Shown here: piece after piece, positions 1-8,859 of the stretch
Numbering within the stretch: position 1 is the stretch's first letter
How the letters are laid out: the number at the start of each line of letters is the position of its first letter
Assembly (NCBI GenBank): GCA_965230625.1
Contig: CBDDLL010000001.1
Location: forward strand, 2,108,001-2,172,000
Direction of reading: 5' to 3'
DNA: 64,000 bases
Origin: Saccharicrinis sp965230625
GTDB taxonomy: Bacteria > Bacteroidota > Bacteroidia > Bacteroidales > Marinilabiliaceae
Notes under the pieces: generated by a model
The model's input: the letters and a program-made list of their open reading frames with translations, nothing else
Database searches by the model: none
What the model was told of the DNA's origin: nothing
Position numbers and translations under genes: made by a program

Positions 1-2
1 CT

Positions 3-356
3 ATCTCCATTGATTATATACCACCTCTTGGCGATGGTCTGGGGTATACCTCGCTTGAGTTATTACTCCTTAGCCTTTCCTCGTGTGTTGCAAGCACTAT
101 ACTAGCCTTTTTAAGAAAAATGGGCAAAACCATTACAGGTACAAATGTTTCTGCTATTGGAAATAGGAAAACAGAACATCCCACAGGCTTCGAAAGCATT
201 AAAATAGAATTAAACATACAATCGAATGACTTAACTAATAATGAAATGGATAAGGTTATTCAGCAATCAGAGGAGCTTTATTGTCCTGTATGGTCAATGT
301 TAAAAGGTAATGTTGATATTGTTGTAGATTATAAAATACTAAACGAAAATAAATAA
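3..356 (+). CDS. OsmC family protein (5' truncated by window edge)
   Basis: The frame is open from base 3, so the gene begins before the window; the first internal ATG (120) is not a credible start because conserved OsmC sequence precedes it. The visible 117 residues contain both cysteines typical of OsmC/Ohr peroxidases, one in an SSCVAST segment and one in a YCPVWS segment near the C-terminus. The family reduces organic hydroperoxides or handles reactive thiol chemistry in the cytoplasm. Family assignment is from the two-cysteine pattern and the C-terminal EELYCPV region; the substrate cannot be told. Confidence 0.8.
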   Translation: MSIDYIPPLGDGLGYTSLELLLLSLSSCVASTILAFLRKMGKTITGTNVSAIGNRKTEHPTGFESIKIELNIQSNDLTNNEMDKVIQQSEELYCPVWSMLKGNVDIVVDYKILNENK

Positions 357-360
357 CAGT

Positions 361-547
361 ATGTTGCTTAATAAGAATATAGTTGCAGTATGTGGATTAT
401 ACTGTGGTGCTTGCGGTGTTTATTATGCTACCCAGGAAAAAGACGAAAAGAAACTACAAGAAATGTAATACTATTAATGGGGCCTATGATATAGAATTTA
501 GAAAGTGTGGCAACGAACCGAGTAATGATGTTGTGAGAGATTACATG
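361..547 (+). pseudogene. DUF3795-like zinc-ribbon protein remnant
   Basis: An ATG at 361 starts a 35-codon frame with the cysteine pattern CGLYCGACGVYYA, typical of the N-terminus of DUF3795 proteins, and stops at 466-468. From 464 a +1-shifted frame continues with CNTING and then FRKCGNEP, resembling the family's IRKC segment, and stops at about 547. The middle cysteine-rich part is missing. I read this as a frameshifted and internally deleted remnant. Function in the intact family is unknown. Confidence 0.5.
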
Positions 548-641
548 TAATGAACAAGATTTATTGTAATTAATTATATAAGGGAGATTAACATAAATCC
601 ATTAAGTATTTCATACTACAAATGAATATAAACTTCATACA

Positions 642-1031
642 ATGAAAGTAATAGACAAAAAACTAATTAGTGAGCTTGAAGAAAAACTTTTAGAGTCGAT
701 GAAAACGAGTGATATTAAAGCTCTAGACGATATGTTACATGATGATTTATTGTTTGTTATTCCCACAGGACAAACAGTAACAAAGGAAATAGATTTATCT
801 AATCTACAATCAGGGAACTTAAAAATAGCTGAGATCTTACAAAGCGAGCAAGAAATAAGTTTAATTGATGATTGTGCTATTGTTTCTGTTGTTATTGACT
901 TAAAAGGAGATTATTTAGGACAAGCCATTAACGAAAAAATAAAATATATTAGAACCTGGAAATTATTTGATAACGAATGGAAAGTGATTGGAGGAGCTGG
1001 TGTGCAAATAAAGAATGTACCCAATCAATAA
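642..1031 (+). CDS. NTF2-like / DUF4440 protein
   Basis: A 129-residue single-domain protein with the cone-shaped alpha+beta NTF2-like pattern: an N-terminal helix (ISELEEKLLESMKTSD), an LDDMLHDDLLFVIPTG strand that is characteristic of DUF4440/SnoaL-like proteins, and a C-terminal RTWKLFDNEWKVIGGAGV strand pair. No signal peptide, so probably cytoplasmic. Some members bind or isomerise small molecules, but no catalytic residue can be pointed to here. It lies 65 bp before an AraC regulator on the same strand and may be co-transcribed. Confidence 0.65.
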   Translation: MKVIDKKLISELEEKLLESMKTSDIKALDDMLHDDLLFVIPTGQTVTKEIDLSNLQSGNLKIAEILQSEQEISLIDDCAIVSVVIDLKGDYLGQAINEKIKYIRTWKLFDNEWKVIGGAGVQIKNVPNQ

Positions 1032-1096
1032 GTAAAGCGATAAAATTCAAATACGTTTAAAATTTACATTGGCATTTGAATAACTAATCTTTATAA

Positions 1097-1936
1097 ATGG
1101 ATATATTTACTGTACCAGATGACTTGGAGTTAGATTCTTCTCTAATGGTAGATGTTTACGACTACCGAAGTACACAAGAAGTTACCAAGCAGCAGATTGT
1201 TCTTTCAAAAAACACCTTTAGTTTTTTAAGTGAAGGAATAAAAGAAGTTGTTTCCGAGAGTTCTTCCTTTTCTATTGATAGAACAGAGTTTTTATTAATG
1301 AAATCTGGTCATTGCTTAATGACGGAAAAGCTTTCTGATATCAACAATTCATATAGAAGTATACTATTTTTATTCTCTAATGAAGCAGTTTTAAATTTCA
1401 TAAGAAAATTCGAATTAAAACCCAATATATCCTCTACGAATACTTCTGTATATTCATTTAAATACGACGATTTTATAAAGAGATTTGTAAGTAGTTTAAT
1501 CGATATTTCTAAAATGTCGAAAAGCATTCAAAGAAAAATCCTTGCTACAAAATTTGAAGAAATAATGCTCTATCTTGTTGAGTTAAAAGGTAGTGATTTT
1601 CTTTTTTCATTAATAACAAATGGAGGTGATCAAGCTCAAAAATTTATTCGAACTGTAGAGAGTAACCAGTTGAATAAATTAACATTAAAAGAACTTGCTT
1701 TTTTATGCGATATGAGTGTTTCTTCCTTTAAAAGAGAATTTGAGAAACATTATGCCATATCTCCAATAAAGTGGTTTCAAGACAGAAGGTTGGAACACGC
1801 ATTCCGCTTGTTAAAAGAGGAACAAAAAAGACCTTCTGACATATATTTAGAAGTAGGTTATGAGAATCTATCGAGCTTTGTTCAGGCATACAAGGCTAAG
1901 TTTGGAACAACTCCAAAACAACATCAAAATATTTGA
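1097..1936 (+). CDS. AraC family transcriptional regulator
   Basis: 279 residues. The last 90 or so form an AraC double helix-turn-helix: LTLKELAFLCDMSVSSFKREFEKHY is the first HTH and PSDIYLEVGYENLSSFVQAYKAKFG the second, followed by the usual TTPKQH tail. The N-terminal 180 residues look like the cupin-type ligand-binding half seen in ExsA/YeaM-like members. The PEBP-family gene starts 104 bp downstream behind its own promoter-like element and is the most obvious candidate target, but the ligand is unknown. Confidence 0.85.
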   Translation: MDIFTVPDDLELDSSLMVDVYDYRSTQEVTKQQIVLSKNTFSFLSEGIKEVVSESSSFSIDRTEFLLMKSGHCLMTEKLSDINNSYRSILFLFSNEAVLNFIRKFELKPNISSTNTSVYSFKYDDFIKRFVSSLIDISKMSKSIQRKILATKFEEIMLYLVELKGSDFLFSLITNGGDQAQKFIRTVESNQLNKLTLKELAFLCDMSVSSFKREFEKHYAISPIKWFQDRRLEHAFRLLKEEQKRPSDIYLEVGYENLSSFVQAYKAKFGTTPKQHQNI

Positions 1937-1971
1937 GCTTTTAGCAACATTTTTTGAACTATCTCCTATCC

Positions 1972-2000
1972 TTGTAAGCATCAACTTACATATAAATTTG
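1972..2000 (+). promoter_or_regulatory. Bacteroidota-type promoter for the PEBP gene
   Basis: TTG at 1972-1974, an 18-nt spacer, then TAAATTTG at 1993-2000, matching the Bacteroidota -33 TTG / -7 TAnnTTTG consensus. It sits 40 nt before the ATG at 2040. Confidence 0.5.
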
Positions 2001-2039
2001 CTATACAATTAATAACAAGAAATCAAAAAAACTAAGCAC

Positions 2040-2591
2040 ATGAAAAAAGCAAGTTTAATTTTAGGATTGATTGCCTTATCAACAAGTATTTTAGCACAAA
2101 CTTTTACTCTTTCAAGTACTGATTTGGGAGGACAAGCGAATAAAACGCAAGAATTTAGCGGTTTTGGCTGTACAGGAGAAAATAAATCTCCACAACTATC
2201 GTGGACAAATGCGCCAGAAGGAACTAAAAGTTTTGCCATAACAATGTACGATCCTGATGCCCCAACAGGAAGTGGGTGGTGGCATTGGTTAGTATTTGAT
2301 ATTCCTGCTGAAATTACAGAATTAGCACCTAATGCTGGGAATATTGAACTTAACTTAACTCCTAAAGGTGCTATTCAAAGCATTACCGATTATGGTACAA
2401 GAGGGTATGGCGGACCTTGTCCTCCTGTTGGACATGGAATACACCAATACGTTATTACCGTGTACGCATTAAAAACAGACAAACTTGGACTTGATGAAAA
2501 CACAAACCCTCCAACAGTAGGATATTATTTATGGAAAAATACCTTAGCCAAAGCTAGTATTGTAACGTATTATCAGCGAGAAAAGGAGTAA
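2040..2591 (+). CDS. Exported YbhB/YbcL-family (PEBP) protein
   Basis: 183 residues with an N-terminal signal peptide (MKKASLILGLIALSTSILAQ). The mature part has the phosphatidylethanolamine-binding-protein signature: NKSPQLSWTNAPEGTKSFAITMYDPDAP, then a GWWHWLVFDIP strand, then YGGPCPPVGHGIHQYVITVYAL. Those conserved Asp, Pro and His residues line the family's anion pocket. Bacterial YbhB proteins have no settled role. Likely periplasmic. A terminator hairpin follows at 2617. Confidence 0.88.
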   Translation: MKKASLILGLIALSTSILAQTFTLSSTDLGGQANKTQEFSGFGCTGENKSPQLSWTNAPEGTKSFAITMYDPDAPTGSGWWHWLVFDIPAEITELAPNAGNIELNLTPKGAIQSITDYGTRGYGGPCPPVGHGIHQYVITVYALKTDKLGLDENTNPPTVGYYLWKNTLAKASIVTYYQREKE

Positions 2592-2616
2592 ACAGTCTTG
2601 ATAAGAATAATGAATT

Positions 2617-2659
2617 AAAGTGGTTTGGGAAGGAACTCAAATCACTTTTTGTTTTTTTA
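2617..2659 (+). terminator. Rho-independent terminator after the PEBP gene
   Basis: AAAGTGGTTTG (2617-2627) pairs with CAAATCACTTT (2638-2648) apart from one mismatch, followed by a T-rich tract. Confidence 0.6.
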
Positions 2660-2779
2660 GGTATCTTGCAATTCGATAATCCCATATTTGTCATTAGAAA
2701 ATTATCTTGTTGTAAATCAGAGAGTATCTAATATAGGTCATTTTGGGAAATATGATGTATTAAATTGTATGCCAGAAAA

Positions 2780-3415
2780 ATGAACTTAGAAAAGATATTC
2801 ATCAATTTACTTTCAAATTACACTTCAAACGAGGATTTGATATTAAAGTTATGGACAGAAGTGAAACAATCTTATTGTAAGAATAACAGATGTTATCACA
2901 ACTTTGATCATATAGGTAATATGATTAATGAATTGGAGTATGTTAAATCAAATATTATTAATTGGGATACTGTTTTATTTTCTGTTTTCTACCATGATGT
3001 AATATATGGATCATTAAAAGGAGATGATGAAATTCGGAGTGCTAACATTGCTCAAGATAGGTTACAATTGCTAAACATAGAATCGAAACAAATTAACAGT
3101 TGTGTAGAACAAATATTAGCAACAAAACATCATATTAAATCTAATGATACCGATACCAATTATTTATTAGATGCGGATATGTCGATATTGGGATATGAGT
3201 GGCAGAGATATGAGCAATATATGTTGGGAGTAAGGAATGAGTACTCAAATTACCCTGAAGATCAATATAAAGAAGGACGAGAGAAAGTTTTAAGAAAGTT
3301 CTTAAGTGGAAATATATTTCATACCGAATATTTTACAGATAAATATGAATTAAGAGCCATTAATAATATCAAACAAGAGATTGATATCTTAAATCATAGA
3401 GGGGTAATGAAATGA
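2780..3415 (+). CDS. HD-domain phosphohydrolase-like protein
   Basis: The longest frame opens at a TTG (2765), but the first ATG (2780, MNLEKIF) gives a normal start and 211 residues. It carries the metal-binding pattern of predicted HD hydrolases: YHNFDHIGNMI (about residues 38-48), then FYHDVIYG (about 71-78), then an LATKHH helix and LLDADMSILG. Related proteins act on nucleotides or phosphate esters, but no substrate is established for this subgroup. The stop overlaps the start of the next gene by 4 nt (ATGA), so the two are probably translationally coupled. Confidence 0.75.
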   Translation: MNLEKIFINLLSNYTSNEDLILKLWTEVKQSYCKNNRCYHNFDHIGNMINELEYVKSNIINWDTVLFSVFYHDVIYGSLKGDDEIRSANIAQDRLQLLNIESKQINSCVEQILATKHHIKSNDTDTNYLLDADMSILGYEWQRYEQYMLGVRNEYSNYPEDQYKEGREKVLRKFLSGNIFHTEYFTDKYELRAINNIKQEIDILNHRGVMK

Positions 3416-4584
3416 ATTTGAATAAATATATAACATTAGTATTATTAATATTTATAACCAATTGTATTAATGCTCAAAGAGATAAAAAATATAGGTCTAA
3501 GGAAGAGGATAATTATTACAAAACAAGAAAATGGACTGAATTTATCCCAATTGACTCCTGTAAAATATTAGATTTTAATCGTCCTCAGATTAATATAAAA
3601 GAGGTTGGAGATTACACTAAATTTAAGAGCATTTACAATTGGTCTCCACTTCAGGATTCATTATTTAATATTGATTTGCTTAGCGATACTAGTTATATTC
3701 CTAACAATATTGCAGGTATTCCTCAACCATGGATTGTTAAGATGGATACAATAGAAACAAAAGGTTATATTATTTATACCGATAATAAATATGATGATTT
3801 TGTATGGGGAGAGCAAGGTTATTGGATTGCAATAAAAAATCAAACAGATTGGAAAAAGTATTATACAGGATTATCAGTAAATACACCTATTTATTTGAAA
3901 TGGGATTCTAAACTTGATTTATATAAAGAGAATAACATTCTTCAAATTGAATCTTCTTTATTGCGATTGATTTCACCATTAAATCATCATGATCCCAAAC
4001 CAGAATATGAAGTTATTAAAGATGGTATTGTTACTGAATTTTTACTTGATTCAATCACAAAGGATACAGATAACGATGGACTTACTGATATTGTAGAAAG
4101 GAAAATGATGTTAAATCCATATTCGGTAGATACCGATAAAGATGGAATAAGTGATTATTTAGATTTAAATCCAAGGTTTAATAGAGAAATTACAGAAAAG
4201 TCATCAATATATGAGTTTGTACTTAGACGAATGAACTATTTTTATGATACTGACACATTGATTAGTTTTCATACCAAATCAAAACAAAAGTATTATGCAG
4301 ATAGTATTCCAACATACTTAATAGTTACTGATGATTCTGAGATTCAAAAAATGTATCCGGTTGATTCACGATTGGTTATTGTTTCCAAAAAGGAATTTAA
4401 AAACTATAAACAAGATTTTCCAAATTCATTTCTTGAAATAAATATTTCTCCAATGTTTAAGGTTAATTGGCAAAAAGATACTTATAAAATCAAAATTAGT
4501 TTCATGAGTCATAGTAAAACATACTTAATAAAAAGGCATAAGGATGGATGGAAGATTAAAATTATTGGGTTTCTTATTGAGTAA
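3412..4584 (+). CDS. Exported protein with thrombospondin type-3-like calcium repeats
   Basis: 390 residues with an N-terminal hydrophobic segment ending NCINAQ, a probable signal peptide. Around residues 213-250 are two Asp-rich repeats, DTDNDGLTDIVE and DTDKDGISDYLD, the pattern of thrombospondin type-3 / EF-hand-like calcium loops. The rest is not recognised. The start overlaps the HD-domain gene by 4 nt. The C-terminus (SFMSHSKTYLIKRHKDGWKIKIIGFLIE) looks like a small beta-domain rather than a T9SS sorting tail. Confidence 0.65.
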   Translation: MNLNKYITLVLLIFITNCINAQRDKKYRSKEEDNYYKTRKWTEFIPIDSCKILDFNRPQINIKEVGDYTKFKSIYNWSPLQDSLFNIDLLSDTSYIPNNIAGIPQPWIVKMDTIETKGYIIYTDNKYDDFVWGEQGYWIAIKNQTDWKKYYTGLSVNTPIYLKWDSKLDLYKENNILQIESSLLRLISPLNHHDPKPEYEVIKDGIVTEFLLDSITKDTDNDGLTDIVERKMMLNPYSVDTDKDGISDYLDLNPRFNREITEKSSIYEFVLRRMNYFYDTDTLISFHTKSKQKYYADSIPTYLIVTDDSEIQKMYPVDSRLVIVSKKEFKNYKQDFPNSFLEINISPMFKVNWQKDTYKIKISFMSHSKTYLIKRHKDGWKIKIIGFLIE

Positions 4585-4694
4585 ATTATGCACTTTAACT
4601 TGTAATGCGAATCAAGAGTTGAAATATATAATTTTACAATTGCTGTCTTGTTTTAGCGTTGACCTTGTCTGGTGAGCATAAAAACAAGATTGTT

Positions 4695-4945
4695 TTATCG
4701 TAAAATTGCGTATTGTTTGAGTACCTGACGAAGGAAGGTGCGAGTTTTTAGCAATTTAGATAAAAGAATAGTAGTTTTTATAACGAAGCAGGCACAGTCT
4801 TGAATTATTTCGATAAGTGAGAGCAATATCAAGCTCGCTTGAATATTGCCGAACGCAGAAATAATCATGAAATAATTTCTTTGCTTACTTTCTTTTATCA
4901 AGAAAAGAAAAGTAAGTCAGGGTTTTAGGGATGAAATCCCTAAGG
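4695..4945. repeat. Non-coding multi-hairpin element, copy 1 of a two-copy family
   Basis: Within the 501-bp gap after 4584 I see no credible gene. Instead there is a nested hairpin (AATTATTTC 4803-4811 with GAAATAATT 4869-4877, enclosing GCAATATCAAG 4823-4833 with CTTGAATATTGC 4838-4849). It is followed immediately by a CTTACTTTC / GAAAAGTAAG hairpin (4884-4916) and a perfect TTAGGGAT / ATCCCTAA hairpin (4925-4943). The element at 11625-11815 shows the same order of hairpins with similar words in the second one. Confidence 0.45.
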
Positions 4946-5085
4946 GCTTCATGTGTTTACTCGAGTGTTTTCAACCCTTGATTGGGATTTGTATGTTTAA
5001 AATAGAGTAAATATAAAGCACAACATCTAATACAGATATCTATTTTTTAAATTGTACATACAATCACCGTTACACCCAATGCAAA

Positions 5086-5907
5086 ATGAAAGTTAAAAAC
5101 CTTAAAGACATAGATTTTGACAAAGTAATAGATTGCTTTTTTACTGCATTTAAAAATTACTTTGTAGAACTACCAACAGATAAAGAATTTTTCAGAAAAA
5201 GATGGGAAATGGCCAAGGTTGATTTCAATCTTTCGTACGGAATGTTTGAAGATGATAAACTAGTTGGATTTATTATTCATGCAATTGATAAACGAAATGG
5301 AGAATTAATAGCCTTTAATACCGGAACAGGTGTAATTCCTGAGTATAGAGGACAAAAGATAGTAAAATCTATTTACCAATATGCACTTAATGATTTAAAG
5401 AAAAATGGAATCACAAAATGTACTCTTGAGGTAATTAAACAAAATGAAATTGCGATTAATTCTTATAAAAGCACTGGTTTTGAAATAGTCAAAAGCTATA
5501 AATGTTTTAATGGTAAAATAAAGATTAACGGTAACGTTCCATATGAGCTTAAAGCGTTAAATAAAGAAGAAGTTAAATGGGGAGACCTACCTAACCAGAA
5601 TTATTATTCGTGGGATAATCAAAAAGAAACAGTGGTTAAAGGTTGTTACGAATATTACCAGGTTTTACATAATAACAATCCAGAATCCTTTTTTATAATC
5701 AATAGCGAAAACGGCTATATACCTCAATTTGATACCTTAATTCAAACTAATGAAAGTTGGGAAAGACTTTTCTCCGGAATTCAAAGCATATCAGAAACTA
5801 TAAAAATTAATAATGTTGATGAAGCATTAGTAAGCAAAATAAATTACCTAAATAAGATTGGCCTGAAGAACACAGTTGATCAATTTGAAATGGAACTATT
5901 GATTTGA
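5086..5907 (+). CDS. GNAT family N-acetyltransferase
   Basis: 273 residues. The N-terminal half is a GNAT fold: GMFEDDKLVGFIIHAID (strands 2-3), FNTGTGVIPEYRGQKIVKSIYQYAL (strand 4 and the acetyl-CoA pyrophosphate-binding loop, about residues 77-101), then TLEVIKQNEIAINSYKSTGFEIVKSYKCF, the typical motif-B end. Residues 150-273 look like a second, degenerate GNAT-like half lacking a clear CoA loop. Cytoplasmic; substrate unknown. The stop overlaps by 4 nt the longest frame of the following SUMF1-like gene, whose real start is probably further in. Confidence 0.8.
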   Translation: MKVKNLKDIDFDKVIDCFFTAFKNYFVELPTDKEFFRKRWEMAKVDFNLSYGMFEDDKLVGFIIHAIDKRNGELIAFNTGTGVIPEYRGQKIVKSIYQYALNDLKKNGITKCTLEVIKQNEIAINSYKSTGFEIVKSYKCFNGKIKINGNVPYELKALNKEEVKWGDLPNQNYYSWDNQKETVVKGCYEYYQVLHNNNPESFFIINSENGYIPQFDTLIQTNESWERLFSGIQSISETIKINNVDEALVSKINYLNKIGLKNTVDQFEMELLI

Positions 5908-6309
5908 TGTGGTATAATAGTGTTTCTGTAAAACAATATTCCATGCTTAGAATGGCAATATTATGGAAGTCAGACTCGTTATTATATTATGTTTTAATCA
6001 TAAAATTCTGCATAATGAAAATAAAAGTGATTTTTTTTCTTTTGAATTTAATTGTTGGATTATTCGTAATATTTGGATTTACAACAGATAAAAAAAAGAA
6101 TAAACACAATGAGTTTATTCTTATACCCGAAGGTTGTACTAGAATAAATGGGAAGGCAATTGCAATGGATTCATATTGGATTGCTAAATACGAGGTTTCA
6201 AATTGGCAGTACAACGAATTTCTTAACTACTTAAAGGAAAATGAAAAATTAGAGACTTACGAAATATGTAAGATCCAAAATGGTAAATGGGTAACCGAAC
6301 TAGTAGTTA

Positions 6310-7491
6310 GTTCAAAAAATAACATTACAATTCATCCAATTTATATTTCCATTTGAAGACAACAGGTTCTTGATTGATTTCTTCAATACCTTTGTATATT
6401 CTTTCAACAAGCTCCTCTTTAGATTTTACTCGAATGTTTCGAAGAAAACTCCTTGCTATTTTACTGAAAAACATCTCAATCATATTTAACCATGATCCAT
6501 GTTTAGGGGTAAATACAAATTCAAATCTATTAGGTATTTCTGACAGATATTTCTTTGTTTCTTTGGATACATGAGAAGAGTGATTGTCAAGTATTATCCT
6601 TATTTTCCAGTCTTCGGGATATTGAGTATTCAGCTTTTTCAAAAACTCTATAAATTCAGAACTTCGATGTCTGTCACATACCATAGGTGTGACAATGCCA
6701 TTGTGTAAATCAATAGCTGCTAAAAGGCTAACTGTACCAAGGCGCTTGTACTCATAGTCCCGTCCAATATTGCTGTGCTTATTGGGTACTGGTAATAATT
6801 GTGGCGCAATATTCTTAATTGCCTGAATGCCTGGTTTTTCGTCATGTGAAACTGTTGTGTGCTTGTAATTGCAAGCATTATTGTCATTTACTAAAGCAAC
6901 TTCTTTATATACATGTAATACAGATGCCATTTTTTCATCAAAATCAGGATCTTTCTTTTCGAGATAATAACTGATTTTATGTGGTTTAATATTACTTTTT
7001 GACAAGACGCTGTTTAAGAATCCTTTTCCCGTATTTCTTAAACATTCATACCCAGCTTCAATGCATTCTTTTTTAATATGCTTGGCTAAAGCACTGTATG
7101 TCCATGTTTCTGCTGCATATCCAAATTTTGTTGGTGACTCACACGCTAAGGACAAGACCCAAGTTTTTGCATCATCAGTAATTTCAGGAGGCCTACCTCT
7201 TCTGGGTAAATCATCCAGGGCTGCTAATGCTCCGTAAGCTAATGCTTTACGGATAGTTCTTTCTACAAGAGGTCTATTGGTATTGTATTTTCGTGTTATG
7301 GCAGCAACTGTCATACCCGAATAATAGTCTATAATAATTCTTGAACGATTAACTTTTGATGATGATTCTGTTCGACTAGTGCCAATAGACTTTAAAACCT
7401 CAAATTCTTCAGGATTTATAGTCAATTTATCTTTTTTGCTGTGTGCCATAATGTGAATATTTGACACTAATATATACATTAATTATTGAAC
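6310..7491 (-). mobile_element. IS630-type insertion sequence (intact), inside the SUMF1-like gene
   Basis: A 1182-bp element bounded by imperfect inverted repeats that start GTTCAA at both ends (GTTCAAAAAATAA at left; GTTCAATAATTAA as the reverse complement of the right end). GTTA stands directly outside both ends (6306-6309 and 7492-7495); this is either a 4-bp target duplication or the family's usual TA duplication plus two matching bases. Its transposase gene runs on the minus strand. Confidence 0.85.
6325..7449 (-). CDS. IS630 family transposase
   Basis: 374 residues from the ATG at 7449 (MAHSKKDKL); the longer frame to 7479 runs into the element end. The N-terminus carries a helix-turn-helix (YYSGMTVAAITRKYNTNRPLVERTIRKAL). 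The C-terminal DDE nuclease domain has LLAAIDLHNGIV, IRIILDNHSSH and GSWLNMIEMFFSKIARSFLR, supplying the D, D and E ligands. The frame is uninterrupted, so the transposase could be active. The stop at 6325 lies 15 bp from the left end of the element. Confidence 0.9.
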   Translation of the reverse strand: MAHSKKDKLTINPEEFEVLKSIGTSRTESSSKVNRSRIIIDYYSGMTVAAITRKYNTNRPLVERTIRKALAYGALAALDDLPRRGRPPEITDDAKTWVLSLACESPTKFGYAAETWTYSALAKHIKKECIEAGYECLRNTGKGFLNSVLSKSNIKPHKISYYLEKKDPDFDEKMASVLHVYKEVALVNDNNACNYKHTTVSHDEKPGIQAIKNIAPQLLPVPNKHSNIGRDYEYKRLGTVSLLAAIDLHNGIVTPMVCDRHRSSEFIEFLKKLNTQYPEDWKIRIILDNHSSHVSKETKKYLSEIPNRFEFVFTPKHGSWLNMIEMFFSKIARSFLRNIRVKSKEELVERIYKGIEEINQEPVVFKWKYKLDEL

Positions 7492-8114
7492 GTTATACTA
7501 GGAGATCAATATGCCTCAATTGCAAACAGCTATAATTCAGATAAAGCATATAGTAATTATCCAGTTTTGAACATATCTTTTGAAGCTGCTCAACTATACT
7601 GCAATTGGTTAACAGAGAATGATAAGAGCAAAAACTATAAGTATAGATTACCTACTAAAGAAGAGTGGGTTTATGCAGCAAAAGGAGGTATAGAACAATG
7701 CTTATATTCATGGGGAGGACCATATTTAAAGGGCAAAAAAGGACAATTTCTTTGTAATTACAAATGTAATGATGAAGAGCTCCAAAGTACATTAACTAAT
7801 AACTCTCAAGGTTCTATTACAATGCCAATAAAATCGTTTACTCCAAATATTTATGGACTTTATAATGTATGTGGAAATGTAGCAGAAATGATTGAAGAAA
7901 GAGGTATTGCTATGGGAGGTAGTTGGAATAATACAGGTTACGAAGTTAGGGTAGAAAGTCAACAAGCATATAAAGATGCTAATCCTATAATTGGATTTAG
8001 ACCAGTTAGGGTATTGAAGAAATGATTCTTAATTAAGGAACCTTTTATAAAATTGAGAGGGAGTTGATATGGATAAGTTTATATTACTGGTTTACTTCAT
8101 CCTCTGCAATCATC

Positions 8115-8275
8115 CTTTTATAAAAAGAAACACATCGTTTATAAACGAATATCAACTTTTAATGGGGGAGTACGGTATAAAAAAGTAGTTTCAGAAACGA
8201 AACAGTTTCCCCAAAGACGTGTTGTGTTGAATTATATAATTCAAAGCCTGGTTCAAATTAGAACCGGGCTTTTTT
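8115..8275 (+). ncRNA. 161-bp structured repeat, copy 1; candidate small RNA with its own terminator
   Basis: Bases 8115-8259 are identical to 12051-12195 (145 bp with no mismatch), and the rest differs only at two positions and the length of the T run, while the flanks are unrelated. Visible pairings are a closing AACACA (8129-8134) / TGTGTT (8223-8228), a 14-bp palindrome TCGTTTATAAACGA (8135-8148), GGGGGA (8164-8169) / TTTCCCC (8206-8212) and within it GTTTC (8188) / GAAAC (8199). It ends in a terminator: GCCTGGTTC (8246-8254) / GAACCGGGC (8261-8269) plus T6. No long coding frame is shared. I do not recognise a known RNA family. Confidence 0.55.
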
Positions 8276-8370
8276 ATAATGGATTATTATTTAATTTAAT
8301 AATTTGTTAGTGTCTTGTAAATTTCAGATTGACAGTGTGATAGTGGATTATTGTGTTTTGGGGCTAAAAT

Positions 8371-8437
8371 ATGATTTTAAGCTTCATACAAATCAGTCTC
8401 ATGTCTTTTGTCTTTATTCTAACAGTCTACTGTAGTT
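8371..8437. repeat. Heptad-periodic tract, block A (three related blocks)
   Basis: TCT recurs at 8397, 8404, 8411, 8418 and 8426 (spacings 7, 7, 7, 8). The block aligns with 8769-8827 (GATATTAAGC, then CAAAT, then the TCT heptads) and with 11918-11978. Confidence 0.55.
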
Positions 8438-8768
8438 ATATGCCTAACTTTACAAAATAAATCACAATATACTCCTTTGTGCTTGAGTTTAATGATCAAT
8501 AAAATAACTTGATTTAACAATTTATTATTAATCCATCAATTTCTTCTAAATTTCTTAAGGTCAATTTTTTTTATGTGTTAAAGGTTCAGTTATTCAGTTG
8601 GTTAGTCTGTGTATAAAAATTAATATAAACAAACAATTATTAACTGATTAAATATTTAAATTTGACCGATTGGTTTATTTTAATAAAGTCTATAACAATA
8701 GTTCGTTATTTTTTTACATAAGATATTAAATGACAGATAATTGAGATGATATAGGTAGTTTGTTTAAA

Positions 8769-8827
8769 TATTTGATATTAAGCATCATGCAAATAAGTCT
8801 TTTGTCTTTAATCTAATATTCTATTGT
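8769..8827. repeat. Heptad-periodic tract, block B
   Basis: TCT at 8798, 8805, 8812 and 8820 (spacings 7, 7, 8), preceded by GATATTAAGCATCATGCAAA, close to the start of block A. Confidence 0.55.
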
Positions 8828-8859
8828 ATAATCAACTAACTAATAATAAATAACAGAAA

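Larger units (their letters stand above)
6015..8025 (+). pseudogene. SUMF1/formylglycine-generating-enzyme-like gene interrupted by an IS630-type element
   Basis: Two coding pieces, 6015-6309 and 7496-8025, flank an insertion at 6310-7491. Removing the element plus one copy of the flanking GTTA (1186 bp) joins them in frame (…ELVV-ILGDQY…) into about 274 residues. The start chosen is ATG 6015 because it begins a signal-like segment (MKIKVIFFLLNLIVGLFVIFGF); the longer frame from 5904 is implausible. The sequence has SUMF1 fold marks: FILIPEGC, AKYEVSNWQYNEFL, YRLPTKEEWVYAAKGG, YNVCGNVAEMIEE, MGGSWNN and IGFRPVRVL. It may be an exported GldK-like or sulfatase-modifying relative; active-site cysteines are not obvious, so catalysis is uncertain. 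Almost certainly inactive as it stands. Confidence 0.85.
8276..8859. other. Intergenic stretch with two related heptad-repeat blocks
   Basis: No gene is supported between the first 161-bp repeat and the metallophosphatase start. The stretch is very AT-rich and holds two related blocks, 8371-8437 and 8769-8827, described separately. Confidence 0.6.

Noticed and set aside
4695..4901. 68-codon open frame on the minus strand
   Set aside because: Explained by the hairpin element; the hydrophobic translation comes from AT-rich arms.
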